The notes beneath the pieces are model-generated. The model was given only the letters and a program-made list of their open reading frames with translations. It made no database searches and had not been told where the DNA came from. Shown here piece after piece: positions 43,875 to 54,735 of a stretch of 64,000 bases of DNA; position 1 is the first letter of the stretch; each line of letters opens with the position of its first letter. A program made the position numbers and the translations under genes. The stretch is from Diphasiastrum complanatum (taxonomy: Eukaryota; Streptophyta; Lycopodiopsida; Lycopodiales; Lycopodiaceae): the NCBI GenBank assembly GCA_029204225.1, contig CM055098.1, forward strand, positions 47,429,939-47,493,938. The letters are read 5' to 3'.

Positions 43875-46435
43875 ATAAAATCTGATGTCCTCATCAGATG
43901 TCAGATTAAAGTAAAGGTGTCTCCCAATTAAAAGAACTATACATTTAAGCTACTTGGCACAGTACTCAATTTACTGGCCACTTTTTATTACCATTGAACC
44001 TGGCACACCACAAGTCGGAGGCTCGACTCTTTGTACTGAAAAATTACATAACTTGAAAATATATCTTTGTCTGGGAAAAGCGTAGATTTGATATCGCTTT
44101 CGTAAAACTCGAGAACCTTATTAACTGGTGACAGAGGCCTTTCTTTAAAATGTTCGCCCCTGTCGCTTCTGACTTTCGACTTTGGAACCCCTTTGAGCTC
44201 CTGATTTGTCCTTGATGCACTTTGTGTTGAGCTCCCTGAGCTCCAGATTTGTTCAGTTCCGCACAGGTATCAAGGCTCCCTGAGCCGAAGGATTTATCGT
44301 TTGATTGCCCACTTTATGGTCCACTCCGTGCCTTGTTGCTTCTGCACCTTGATTTCTCTCCTTGTCCCAGCCTGATCTTGATACTTTTCCATCTTGGCTC
44401 TTTAAGGTAGGCAAAGATTGAGTACTCCGCAATGCACCTCTCACTTAGCTTGAAGTAGCTCTTTGAATCAGCCCAAATGTAACCATTGACCTCGTGGAAA
44501 TCCAAAGGGTCGCACCAGTTTGATCCGCATCCGAAATATCTCTTCGCGTTTGTTTGAAGCACCATGTCCGTCGCGCAAAACTTGCTTTCACAATTCCATC
44601 ATTGGTCAGTTGCCTCACAGTCAAAACAAGAAGTGTACATCGAGCTTGGCTTCAAGTAGCTCTCTTTGAATCAGACACATGCACCCAGAGTTTGCACTAG
44701 TCTGATCTCAACGCGAACTGTCCCTTAGCGTCCGTTCGAAATACCAAGTCTCTCATCAAGACTCAACTTTCATAGTTCCTTCATTGATCAGTTGCCTTAC
44801 ACGTAACACAGCCAGCGTACTCATATGTTTCCTCATCATTGCTGGTCCAGAGAAAGCCTATAACAAACTTTCCCTTCCACAACAAAAACTTGTCAACTTA
44901 TTAGGTCCAAAGTTCGCCAGTCTCCTCGTGTGAGTATGGCTAGGTCACCTTGAATTTGCCTCCATTTTGATCAACTTTCATTCAAAATTTGCCCCAAGAG
45001 AGAGGGGTGTGTGATAGTTCCCCTCCACTTATAAAATCAGTTGATCGGACTTAGAGTAGAGTTCTTCGGACAAAAAGCCTTTCCAACACTTTGCTTCCCA
45101 TCTGCTAGGATTATGGCTCGATCCAATTTGTTGCCAATCTCTGAAGAGGATCCTAGTCTTTTCCCCTTTGAGGAAAAACCCAACTGATACTGGATATCAC
45201 CCATGCTCAGTGAGTTTCAGTTCCGAAGGTGGCCGTCCCAAAATGAAGACCAACTGCTCCATAGAAGATCTCCCCTAAAATTGCCCTTTCCAACTTTTGA
45301 CTTCCTGCTTGTATCTGGTGGGCGTTGTCGCAAATGAAACTAACCCAAGAAACAGGCTAGCCATTCATCCTTTTCAAACATTGAGTCGTTTCGTTGTCGT
45401 TCACGTGCGAGTACTTGAACTGCAAATCCGCCCCACAGATTCTAGATATCGCCCATGCTCAGTGAGTTTCAGCTCCGAAGGTGGCCGTCCCAAAATGAAG
45501 ACCAACTGCTCCATAGAAGATCTCCCCTAAAATTGCCCTTTCCAACTTTTGACTTCCTGCTTGCGTCTGGTGGGCGTTGTCGCAAATGAAACTAACCCAC
45601 AAAACAGGCTAGCCATCCATCCTTTGCAAACATTGAGTCGTTTCGTTGTCGTTCACGTGTGAGTACTTGAACTGCAAATCCGCCCCACAGATTCTGTAGT
45701 CCTCTTTGTTTGATGGTATCAGCCTTCAAAAGAAAAGATTCCTTCTCGAGCCATCAGCTCCTTGTATCACAAGCAATCATGCAAACCAGGCAAAGCACGA
45801 GTACTAAGACTCACCACGAATACATACAAGTAAGACACTCAGGCAGGTTTACTAACAAGTAACAAAGACAAGGTCCCCCTTTGAGATGGTCCTGCCAACG
45901 GACCTTTGCCTGGTCGCGCCCATACAAATCGATCACGGAATCAGCCCACATAGGACACCCCTCCAACTATCCGTGCTTTCACCATTAAGCAGCACATTGC
46001 CTCAGTCACGCCCTACCACTTTTTGGTCGATAGCCCTTATAGCTAAACGATCGGCAGTTATCCCGCACCGGCAGCTAACCACCCGTGCTTTACACCCGAA
46101 TTCGAGCAGCATCTCTGTATCAATGGTTAACCCGTAGAGTTCGAATATGTCGTCCCGCACCCCACAAGGCACAGACCGTGCTTACACCAACCTAATGGCA
46201 GCACACTGCCTCATCTGTCCTACGTGCAGATAGCGCCAGGCCCGAACCGCGAGAACTGACCGTGCTTACACCTCAAGGGCAGCACTTTGACTCATCAAGT
46301 CCCCCGTTCTGCCAACCACCCCAACCGTGGACGCACCCGTGCTTACACTGTGGGCAGCACCTTGCACAATAGTTGTCTTGATGAACCCCAAATCGTGGCC
46401 ATTTTTGTGAGATCCGCATAGCTGACCGGCCAGTC
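43875..46435 (-). other. Element H interior, no recognisable coding domain
   Basis: No RT, integrase, protease or gag motif on either strand. The longest minus-strand frame (44565-44314, 83 codons; FGCGSNWCDPLDFHEVNGYI) has a decayed second version just upstream (about 44760-44600), so the region has local duplications. A 252-bp tandem duplication is at 45193-45696. The right part (45880-46400) repeats phrases such as CCGTGCTTACACC and GGCAGCAC. The interior looks like a structural, non-coding RNA-type payload. Confidence 0.6.
45193..45696 (+). repeat. 252-bp tandem duplication in element H
   Basis: Two nearly identical units starting GATATC(A/G)CCCATGCTCAG at 45193 and 45445. Both include TTTCGTTGTCGTTCACGTG and end CCGCCCCACAGATTCT. 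Confidence 0.9.
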
Positions 46436-46448
46436 GGCTCTGGTACCA
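46436..46448 (-). other. Primer binding site of element H
   Basis: Minus strand TGGTACCAGAGCC, two bases from the LTR, is one base away from the iMet site TGGTATCAGAGCC. It suggests mobilisation by a copia-type element. Confidence 0.75.
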
Positions 46449-46450
46449 CA

Positions 46451-47694
46451 TGTAGCGCAGGCATCCCAAAGGGAGCCGGGAACCACGACTTAGCTTCCCA
46501 GCCTTCAACTCTTGCCATCCAAACCCACTTGACATACAAGCAGCCAACTCGCCAACAACGATCAGACTTAACCAACTTGAAGTTTCGAAAACCAACATTG
46601 AGATCCAACCTGGCGCCATGCCAGATCGGGGGTCCCGACGTGGGTAACTTCCCTCCAAGCAAGCCGCCCGACATACATCAAACTTGACCAACTCGAAGCT
46701 TCGTTACAAACGAGTAACATCCATTCCAAGCAAGCGGTCTGACTTACATCAGACTTAACCAACTGAAAGCTTCATCACGAGCGTTGGAATCCAACCTGGT
46801 GCCATGCCAGGCTGGACAGCCATAAACAGGTAACTTCCACCCAAGCAAGCCATCCAACTCAGCCGACAGGTTAGAGCCCGTTCCCCACGAGCTTAACCCA
46901 TTCACGTTCATGCAAGGAACACTCAGAACCACAAGCCGCGACAGATATGGAAACAACCAGTTCCTGGACCAAATGGTCCCGACAGCATTCCGTTGGCGCC
47001 ACGGACCGAATGGTCCCGACGGCATACCGCTGGCGTCCCGGGATACGACCCTCACCTATGTGCCAACTTAAAAATTTGGAAGCGGCCTTACAACTGGCGC
47101 TTTTACCGAACACTGAAATCCAGAAGTTAATCAGAGTCAGTTTGAGAAAAATCCCACTTTATTGATAAATCTGAGAAGGTTACATTTCAAGTGTGTGACC
47201 GACCCTAGTCTCCGGGGCGCTAGCATGCCAAGGCGAGAGCCATGACAACATTCCAGCAAGGGAGGCTGAGACTTGGTTGGAGCTCGTCCTGAGTCGCAAC
47301 TCGCACTCCCCTATAGTATTGGTGTGATTCGGCACCCCCCCTCATACCAAGCACTCTATCCAAGCTGGTAAAGCACGTTTTTCTCTCTCTAGGATTTTCT
47401 CTTTCTAGAAAGTCATTTTCTCTCTCTAGATTTTATTGATCCCCAGGCTTCCTTTAATCATGCCTAGATCGTGTGAGGTGATTGCACATCGATCTGAGCT
47501 CTCTGGACTCTGCTAGAACCGATCAAAGATTTTCAGCCATAGGAACTTGGCGCCGGCTGGATTCTGGTCACAGTGGCGTCGAGAGCGGCGCCGGCGTCGT
47601 TGGCGCCGGGAACAGCAGGGGCGCTGCTAGCGCCGGGGACATAGCTGGCGCCGATGGCACCAGAAGTAAAGCTTGTAAAGGTAGCTTTACAGCA
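46451..47694 (-). repeat. Right (5') LTR of element H
   Basis: 1,244 bp, forward strand TGTAGCGCAGGC to CTTTACAGCA. The C run has 7 bases instead of 14, which accounts for the entire length difference from the left LTR. Overall identity is about 97% by eye. Confidence 0.92.
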
Positions 47695-48183
47695 GATGGG
47701 AAGATGGTTTCAACCAATAAAGACTCAGTGGATGAAACAGCCCACTTCTTAAGCAATTGTTTTGTACCCACAAAGGGGTACAAAATTTCAATGATCCGCG
47801 ACACAACATTTAAATTGTTCTGTAAATAAGCGAACCAAGCACAATTTCAGTTCAAAATTTTGGTTACATATTGGACGCACTCGATGGTAATCCAGTTTGC
47901 TTTGGCGTTATTACCTACAAGGCTTTTTTGCGAGCAGGAGAAAACAATGCTGATAGGAAGAACGTTGGCTCCCAAGCCAATTGATCTTTCCAGTATCCTG
48001 TCTGTCCCTATTCCGGCTACACCAGATGCTGCACCAACAATCGAAGTGGCAGCTATCACTGCTATGGAGATTGATGTTGCACCATCCCAACCAGATACAG
48101 TTCCAGCTGGGGCAATGGATACATATGGTGTTGCTGCTACTACTGATTCTTCAAATCTAGCATCTACTTCCACATCTCAGAAG
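47695..48183 (+). pseudogene. Gypsy C post-pol ORF, continuation after element H
   Basis: Right of the element H duplication the frame resumes DGKMVSTNKDSVDETAHFLS and TKGYKISMIRDTTFKLFCK with a TAA at about 47827. A neighbouring frame reads VTYWTHSMVIQFALALLPTR and LIGRTLAPKPIDLSSILSVP, followed by a Pro/Ala/Thr-rich low-complexity tail. Together with 42344-42609 this would be one ORF in the original element. No family recognised. Confidence 0.5.
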
Positions 48184-49148
48184 TAGCAGAGTGCATCCAT
48201 ATCTGATGATGATGCAACCCAGTCCGACACATCAGACAAAGGACGAACAGCTGCTGAAGGCGACCCCGAGGCACCTATTGAAGATGAAGATGAACCAAAC
48301 AACCAGTCCCAGTGGTTTCGAACCAAGACAGAGAAAGCCAAAAATCTAGTGGCTGAAGTGTATGAGTTGGACAAGTACCATCAGAAGATTACCATCGAGT
48401 TTGTTAACTCGGAAAGGAGATGTCAAGAGGATCTTAAGGCGTCCTACAAGAAGATCAATTCGTTCGAATCAACAACACAAAGCTGATCGAACCAAATCGT
48501 TCTCTCGAGGCCCAGCTTCAGACTCTAATAAAAGAAGCTGATTCTTTGAAGAAGATGAATAAGGCAATTCAGGCCAAGTCTGACAATTTTCAGACTCAAA
48601 ATGATTCTTTGAAGCAACAACTCTTGGTTGCGAATCAACATAACGTCGCCCTCCAGAAATATTTGTAGGAGGAACGAATGACGCGAAGAAAGGCCAAAGC
48701 TGCTCTTTCTGTGTGCACCAATGCAGGGTCAGTCGCAGTAGACCTCACGAAGCTGAACCAGCTCCAAGACCAGATGCTCAAAAAATTTTGAGTCGAATTC
48801 TTGCAACCGGTCTAGGATGCGAAGGCACTTGTTGAGGAAGAGTTGGCTGAGCTGAAGGAGCTCTCAAGTGAAGCCATCCCATCTTGCAGCGGGCCCGATT
48901 CACACGATTAATATGTTCAGGCCCCGCTTCGCATTGATGACCTCACACAGCAGCTTCAAGTTGTGCCATCATGTTCTGGAGCCTCGGACCATCCTGCGTA
49001 TTTGGTGGTTGTCACGAATCTCGACAAGCTCGAGCAGGAGCTGTCGAATCTTAAGCAACAATTGGAAGATCAGAAGCTAGCTGTTGAGCTGCAAACTCAG
49101 GACTTGGCAACTGTATCCACACAATCAAAGCGAACACGGCGCAATTAG
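48184..49148 (+). pseudogene. Gypsy C post-pol ORF, coiled-coil part
   Basis: After a TAG the sequence encodes an acidic stretch (EGDPEAPIEDEDEPNNQSQW) and long helices: KTEKAKNLVAEVYELDKYHQ, and after a frame change LIKEADSLKKMNKAIQAKSD and LEQELSNLKQQLEDQKLAVE. Heptad-like Leu spacing indicates coiled coils. Stops occur at 48184, about 48484, 48667, 48790 and 48814. This parallels the coiled-coil ORF of family F at 17905-18645. Confidence 0.55.
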
Positions 49149-49152
49149 TTGA

Positions 49153-50039
49153 AGGTAGGTACTGACAGATTCCGTGCATTTGCTGAATGCTTTTGGAAAT
49201 GGTGTCCAAATGTATTTAATGTTGAATTGCAATGGTGTGTGGATTAAATGATGCTACCAGGCGCAGTAGGCATCGCCTTCGACGAATGCAAGCAACCTTG
49301 GGAGAAGGACGACTTTCTCTGGTTATGGGCCCAGCTCTCTATCGAACAAAAAGGATGTCTCTGTTGGGGCATAATCCAGGGTAAGTTCTAGGTCGTGCCT
49401 TTCGGATCAGTAGAGTCATACATAGGCTTTTCGGCTATGTATGCTCTAGAATATATGCAAATCAAAGAGTTTCAATTTTTGCGGAACGAAGACAATAAGC
49501 GACATTTTTGGAAGCAAAAGTCACAGTTTCAACTGTACAAACCTCAAGCTATTGCGGATTTAGGCGAATTCGACGATGTCGGGTTGCTGATCAATATAAA
49601 TATGGCTAATCCAGAACTATTTAGCCTTTATGTGGATTGGGAGCGAAATCTTGCAAATTATTTTGCGGAGATTGGACACAATCTGCAAGACAGAAGGAAG
49701 TCATTTCTCTGCAAGCAGTTTTGTATATATTCATTTTGGCAGTTTGGTACTTTCGTGGCAAAGACATTATTTTTCGTTCAAAATCTTTATGTTAAAAGCC
49801 CTTTTATTAGATTTTCAGCTCATTACTGTAAAGAAGTCACTCTTCGAAGTGATTCAGACGAAGATACAAAGTTAACTCAGGAGCTGTTTGATGGAAAATT
49901 GCTCCCGGTCAAGTTAGAAGAATTCGGCAATTTACCAGTTGGCCGCTACACAAAATCAAAAGAAGAATTGCAGTTGATCGAAGCTCAGCAAAACTTGGAG
50001 TTTGCTCAGAAATTATATGAAGAATTGAATTGTTCATAA
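49153..50039 (+). CDS. Gypsy C terminal ORF of unknown function
   Basis: Weak upstream coding (FAECFWKWCPNVFNVE, WEKDDFLWLWAQLSIEQKGC) with stops leads into an open 214-codon frame from 49395. It contains ESYIGFSAMYALEYMQIKEF, YVDWERNLANYFAEIGHNLQ, an aromatic/hydrophobic stretch (FCIYSFWQFGTFVAKTLFFV, about residues 114-133) and a helical Glu/Lys-rich end (LIEAQQNLEFAQKLYEEL). The hydrophobic stretch could be a membrane segment or a buried helix. It is the last sizeable ORF before the polypurine tract. Not recognised as any known family. Confidence 0.5.
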
Positions 50040-50061
50040 AACATTCATTCATGCCTTTGTT

Positions 50062-50283
50062 GTGCTGATGTTTCTATGGGATGCTAAATTTTTGAAGTTT
50101 AAAAATGTTTTGAAGGTTGATTACAGTTTTCATCAACAGTTCAAAGATCAACTCAAAACAACCTATTCAATTAAAGAAATAGCAAGACACATATTCTCTA
50201 AGACGAAGAAATATCTAAAGGACAAAATATACAAAGAAATATCTTTTTGCCTTAACGAAAATCTAAAGAACAAAATGTTTTGA
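50062..50283 (+). pseudogene. Short Lys-rich frame near the 3' end of gypsy C
   Basis: 73 codons (FLKFKNVLKVDYSFHQQFKD, IFSKTKKYLKDKIYKEISF). It may be a frameshifted extension of the ORF before it or chance. The polypurine tract (GAGGAAGGGA) follows at about 50334-50343. Confidence 0.25.
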
Positions 50284-50346
50284 AAATCATCCTCAAAAAG
50301 AAGATGTTATGTTCACGAGGACATTTCACATTTGAGGAAGGGAATA

Positions 50347-51470
50347 TGTGATGCCACCTTATTGTTAAAAATTGAATATCAACATAAACATGGCATGATA
50401 TACTCGAACATGAAGATATGAGCTGGTTAAGTATAAATCATGAAGAGACCTAAACTCATTTTTCGGGAATATATCTCCTAAGTACTTGCTTGTAATTAAG
50501 GGCAAGACCTTTAATAGGAAAGACATTGCCTTGGATAACCTTTACTAGGTTGTCCACACAAAACGGCTAGATACGAAAAGACATGTTAAACTAGAGTAAC
50601 TTTAACTCTTAGTTAAATATACCTTTCATGGTATAATTGAACGTATTTCAGTCTAATTGTTAACTAGACCCTTTCGTAGGAACGACGCACCTATTGTTTA
50701 AGAGGTGTGTTTGTTCGCCCCGTAGAACATGTATTGATCTCACACTTCAGTCTCGAGCATTGAGAGAGAAGAGTTTATGCATATGTAAGAGATTGAAGAA
50801 GTAAATGGAGTTCTGTGAGTTATTCTCTCGTATCTCTGTTCTCCGCACTGCTGAGTGTGAGTGATCTTGAGTCTGCTAGCAATCTCTAACGCATTACATG
50901 AATTACTCTCTGATCAGACAGACTCTCTAGTGCATTACAGTCGTTTGTTGTGTATCCGTAAACCATGCTCTAAAGAACTGTCTTAAAACTATCTTATTCG
51001 TCTGTCGCGAATACTTTCTTTTCAGCACTCGAATAACGACTATCTTTGGTACAGACTAGCACGATCATTGAATAAAGTTGTATGTATTGAGGACTTCTGT
51101 CTAGAAACGAATAGTTCACGAACACGATTAATCTATACAGTCGCAAATACATCGAACATTTCTTGACTCTCTGTTGACACCTTAATCAGCCAGAGTGTAG
51201 TATTGTTGTACTACTCTGATAACATCTGATCTGTAGAACGCGTTTCATTCAATTTGATAGAGGCTAGGTTGTTGTTCTGAAATTATTAACATTACATTCC
51301 CCAAACCATAAGTAATACTGGTTACTTTTTAATGTCTGTCGACAACCAGAATAACACTCGAAACCACTTGCCATAATTGTACCAAATACATAACTTTCTA
51401 ATGATGTCCTCTGTGGAAATGACATTATTTACTATAAAATCTATATTAACCCTGTTGGTATAGTACGACA
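50347..51470 (+). repeat. 3' LTR of gypsy C
   Basis: 1,124 bp from TGTGATGCCACC to TAGTACGACA, preceded by a polypurine tract. It lacks about 125 bp near 51086 that are present in the 5' LTR. A piece of a related LTR (its bases 30-260) is found at 57973-58200. Confidence 0.9.
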
Positions 51471-51493
51471 AGAGTAGATCAAATAGTTCTATC

Positions 51494-53115
51494 ATGAGAC
51501 TTGGTGTGGGAGATAGTCACAAGTCAAGAAGAAAAGAAGTATGTGAAGAGTTCAAAGTAGGATATACTTTGAATCATAGTGAGGAAGAATCATTATCATA
51601 TGAGTCATTACCTAAGACATTGAATAGAATTTCTTGTTTGAAAAAAGAGAGTACTTCAATTTTTCTTATGTTGAAGTTACTAATGATTTTTTTCATGGCT
51701 TCAAATGTTTTAGAGGTTTCCACTTCTTATGATGCAATCATTAAGAGGGAGTTTTATGAAGGAAAGAGCAATGAAAGATTGGTTCTTGGGAAGATCCAAG
51801 GCATGGATCTCACATATCTTCATCAACTCAAAGGATTCTACGATTGTGAATTGATCACTCATGATCAAGATGGCAAAAGACTGGTTGGAGAAGACTACAT
51901 GGAACAAATTGAGAGGCAATTTCTTCAAGGCAAGGCAGATCTCATTGGTGAGCTTATTGAGGTTTGTTATAGATCAAGTTGGTTGGATTTATTAGGTTTG
52001 ATATTCATCTTCACCTACTCTACTTCATGTTGGATGGAAAGTTTGAAATCTATCTTTTGATTTATGATGGTGACATTGGTGGCATTCTTTCACTAACCTT
52101 TGTGGAAATTCGAGATCAAGCATTGATGAGATCTTGTTGGATCTAGATCATATGTTTGAGAGGGAGTTTTCCAAAGATTCAGGTCTGAAGATATTCATAT
52201 CCTTGATATATTTGATGCTCAAGAGAAAGCTAAGCAAGTGGAAGTGACACATTTTGCTTTACTCACTCGTTTTGGAGAATCTTCTTGTGTAGATGATGCT
52301 ATGCAAGTGGATATTGGTTCTCGTGGTTTTCATGCTAGAAAATCAACTGATGGATCTAGAAAAGAGTTATTAGTCAATGGCTTTGATGGTCAAAAGGAAG
52401 ATCAAGAGGTTGGTCTCAAAGGGCTTCAACAACACAAAAGGAAAGGTGGTAATTTGGAGCTTGTCAAGAGCATCAAAGGAGGGTCAATTGGCAAAGATGT
52501 TATGGATCTATTTTGCAGGTGTTTGAAGACTCAAGTAAGGTCAAAGGAGCAGCAAGAAAGTGTTGTTCAAGTTTACTTTACTTCTTCTATCTCATGTTTA
52601 AGCAATTTCATGTGGATGTGTGCAAATTGTCAAGATATGGTAAAACTAGCTACATTGGTTTGCATCATTTTGATGTTGGATACTAGCATTCTTGGCTGAT
52701 TTTGCTGATAGAAATGAAGCTAATGGAGGTTAATTATGTCACTCATTCATGGCCAAGTCATAAAGTGTTGATGATATCTTGTGGCAAGATGGCAATTGGA
52801 GGCCCATTCATGGAGTTTTATGGTGGAGACATATCAAGAAAGGACAAAGTTGGAGGAGAAAAGCAACCAAATGGTCATTACTCACATTTATTGTTTGGTT
52901 GCTGTAATTTTTCAGAGAGTATAAAGTTTGAAGCATGGAGGAATCATTTCATTTACATTCTATTTGGTTCTTCATGTTCTAGTTATGTCTTGATGTGTAA
53001 AATTGATATAAGAAATAGTGAAGCATCCAATTTGGACACTATTTACTATATCAATTATGGAAACTACTTTAGAACATTAGAAAGGAAATCTATACTTAGG
53101 AGGAGATCATTCTAA
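51494..53115 (+). pseudogene. Family B interior ORFs, copy B2
   Basis: Frames 51494-52060, 52238-52699 and 52702-53115 carry the peptides seen in B1: KIQGMDLTYLHQLKGFYDCE, GEDYMEQIERQFLQGKADLI, FGESSCVDDAMQVDIGSRGF and VQVYFTSSISCLSNFMWMC. B2 has no insert between CELITH and GEDYMEQI, so it shows the empty site of the B1 MITE. Frameshifts near 51980 and 52100 break it. No known domain; no RT or integrase. Whether the protein is real is open, since similarity continues across frame changes. Confidence 0.5.
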
Positions 53116-53487
53116 AGTTGGATCAAAGTTCTATGGTCAAAACTATGCCAAAACTAGTTGAAGAGGGAGTGTGAAAGATGTGAAGATTATTAAAATATTA
53201 TCTTCCTATCTCGAGTTTGGGGCCATGTCCATGGTTATTTCCATTGTAATTCATGTTGTACATAGAAGATATGTGAATTGAGCACATAACCTTCTAGAAT
53301 AGGTCGAATTTGAGTTAGGTGTGTTGAGATCGGAGGTACTTAATTTGTTCAATTTGGCTAAGCAATTTGTGAGATATCGTCAGTCAAAGTCGACTATTGA
53401 CCAAGTCTCAGTTAAAAAAAAAATTATCCATATCTAGGTCCGAATGAGGACACGTCCAAGCGGGACCGTTTTTGTCCGACTTGGATT

Positions 53488-54150
53488 ACGTCCGATGGTT
53501 TGTGTTTGAAAAACAGATCCAGCCCTACTTTTTTTTTTTTTAAAGGCAGACTTGACAAACTGGGTACGAGGTCAGGTCCAACGGCTTGGGTAGAAAAGTC
53601 TTTACGTCCGACAGGTAGACCCGAAGCACGTTCTTTTGTTTTACGTCCGATGGACAGAAGGCTGTTTACGTTCGATGGCAGGCCCAAAGCAGTTACGTCG
53701 ACAGGGATCCGAAGGCCTTTTTTTGTTTTGCATCCGATGGGCTTTTTTTGCATCCGATGGGTGCTGTTTGCGTCCGACAGAGGAGGGAAGGCAGGGGCGT
53801 CCGATGGGATCCGAAGGCCTGGTTTATTGCGTGCAAATTTGGGGCATTCAATCCGATGGAGGTGGGTTTCGTAGGTCAGATACAAAGGAGAGTGTTCTGA
53901 AGGCTCTCAAATTCTGACAGGTTTGAAGGCACATTTGAAAGCACATCCGACTGTTTGAAGACAGCCTACATCCGACAGGTTTGAGAGTGCAGGTGCAGCA
54001 TGTTTAGGTACGATGGGTCAGATCCGAGGCTTGTGTGCAAAGGAGTTACGTCGACAGTCGCACAGTTTACAGCCGACAGAGGAGGGAAGGCAGGGGCGGC
54101 CGTTTACATCCGATGGGCTTTTTCACTAGGTTTATTGTTTAAGTCCGATG
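53488..54150 (+). repeat. Cluster of CCGATGG and CCGACAG motifs
   Basis: About a dozen same-strand copies of TCCGATGG or TCCGACAG(G) occur at irregular spacing. A longer phrase, ACAGAGGAGGGAAGGCAGGG, appears twice (about 53778 and 54076), and GGATCCGAAGGCCT twice (about 53706 and 53807). Forward and reverse frames across it are by-products. Confidence 0.75.
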
Positions 54151-54473
54151 GCAGTGGTCAGGTCCTTTTTTGCAGCCAACCGCGCTCTTGCCATAGTCAT
54201 CTCTCTGCCCTTCAATCAAGCAAAATTTTTAAAAAAAGAGGTATAGAATGCAAGTATTCGGCCTCAAGTTTCGTAGCAGGAGAGCGCGATATCACGACTG
54301 TTGAAGATTCTGATTATAGGGAAGGACGTGCCACAATCTAATCAAGCTCTGAAAAAGTGATTGCAGGGCACCAACTGGCTGTCTAATGGCTACCTAGAAT
54401 TTTCACATAAAGATCCTCAACCCATAAACCAATCAAGAAATCAACCCATAAACCAATCAAGAAACCAGCAGGA

Positions 54474-54735
54474 AACCACCAACCAAACAAGAACCCAAAA
54501 CATGCAAAAATCAAGAACTAAAGAGCTATTTGCACGAAACCACCAACCAAACAAGAACCCAAAACATGCAAAAATCAAGAACTAAATAGCTATTTACAGC
54601 AAAGAATTGCCAAGAAAAGAAAAAAAACAAAGCGTGAAGATCAAAGCTTATTTACATCATTTACATTTTTAAACAAGAACACAAAGAAGCTTATTTACAA
54701 TATTTACATTTTCAAACAAGAACACAAAGAAGCGG
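54474..54735 (+). repeat. Two short A-rich tandem duplications
   Basis: A 64-bp unit starting AACCACCAACCAAACAAG is repeated at 54474 and 54538. A unit of about 45 bp with TTTACA(T/A)TTT and AAACAAGAACACAAAGAAGC is repeated at about 54647-54735. Confidence 0.85.

Larger units (their letters stand above)
42610..47694 (-). mobile_element. Complete non-autonomous LTR element H with target duplication
   Basis: Two LTRs (42610-43860 and 46451-47694) flank a 2.6-kb interior without gag or pol. The target duplication GATGG is at 42605-42609 and 47695-47699. A primer site (TGGTACCAGAGCC) and a polypurine tract (AAAGGTGGGGTGGA) are both on the minus strand, which sets the orientation. Length 5,085 bp. 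The LTRs differ by about 41 substitutions by eye plus a poly-C length difference. Confidence 0.92.
35227..51470 (+). mobile_element. Large gypsy element C (Athila/Tat-like) with post-pol region
   Basis: Truncated 5' LTR (35227-35870), tRNA-Asp primer site, gag, protease, RT/RNase H and integrase (to about 41485), a long post-pol region with ORFs, polypurine tract and 3' LTR (50347-51470). Without the nested element H (42610-47694 plus duplication) it is about 11.2 kb. The tRNA-Asp primer and the extra region after integrase are features of Athila/Tat-type elements. Confidence 0.85.

Noticed and set aside
46266-46691. Frames of 141 and 133 codons spanning the element H LTR edge, and similar ones in both LTRs
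   Set aside because: They are in LTR sequence, repeated in both LTRs without other support, and show no known motif.
42344-50039. Calling the gypsy C post-pol ORFs an env gene
   Set aside because: No signal peptide, cleavage site or clear transmembrane anchor is visible; only the position resembles Athila env-like ORFs.
53424-53917. Several frames over the CCGATGG cluster (153, 124 and 93 codons)
   Set aside because: All frames are open because of the repeated words; no motif, and they lie inside a non-coding insert.
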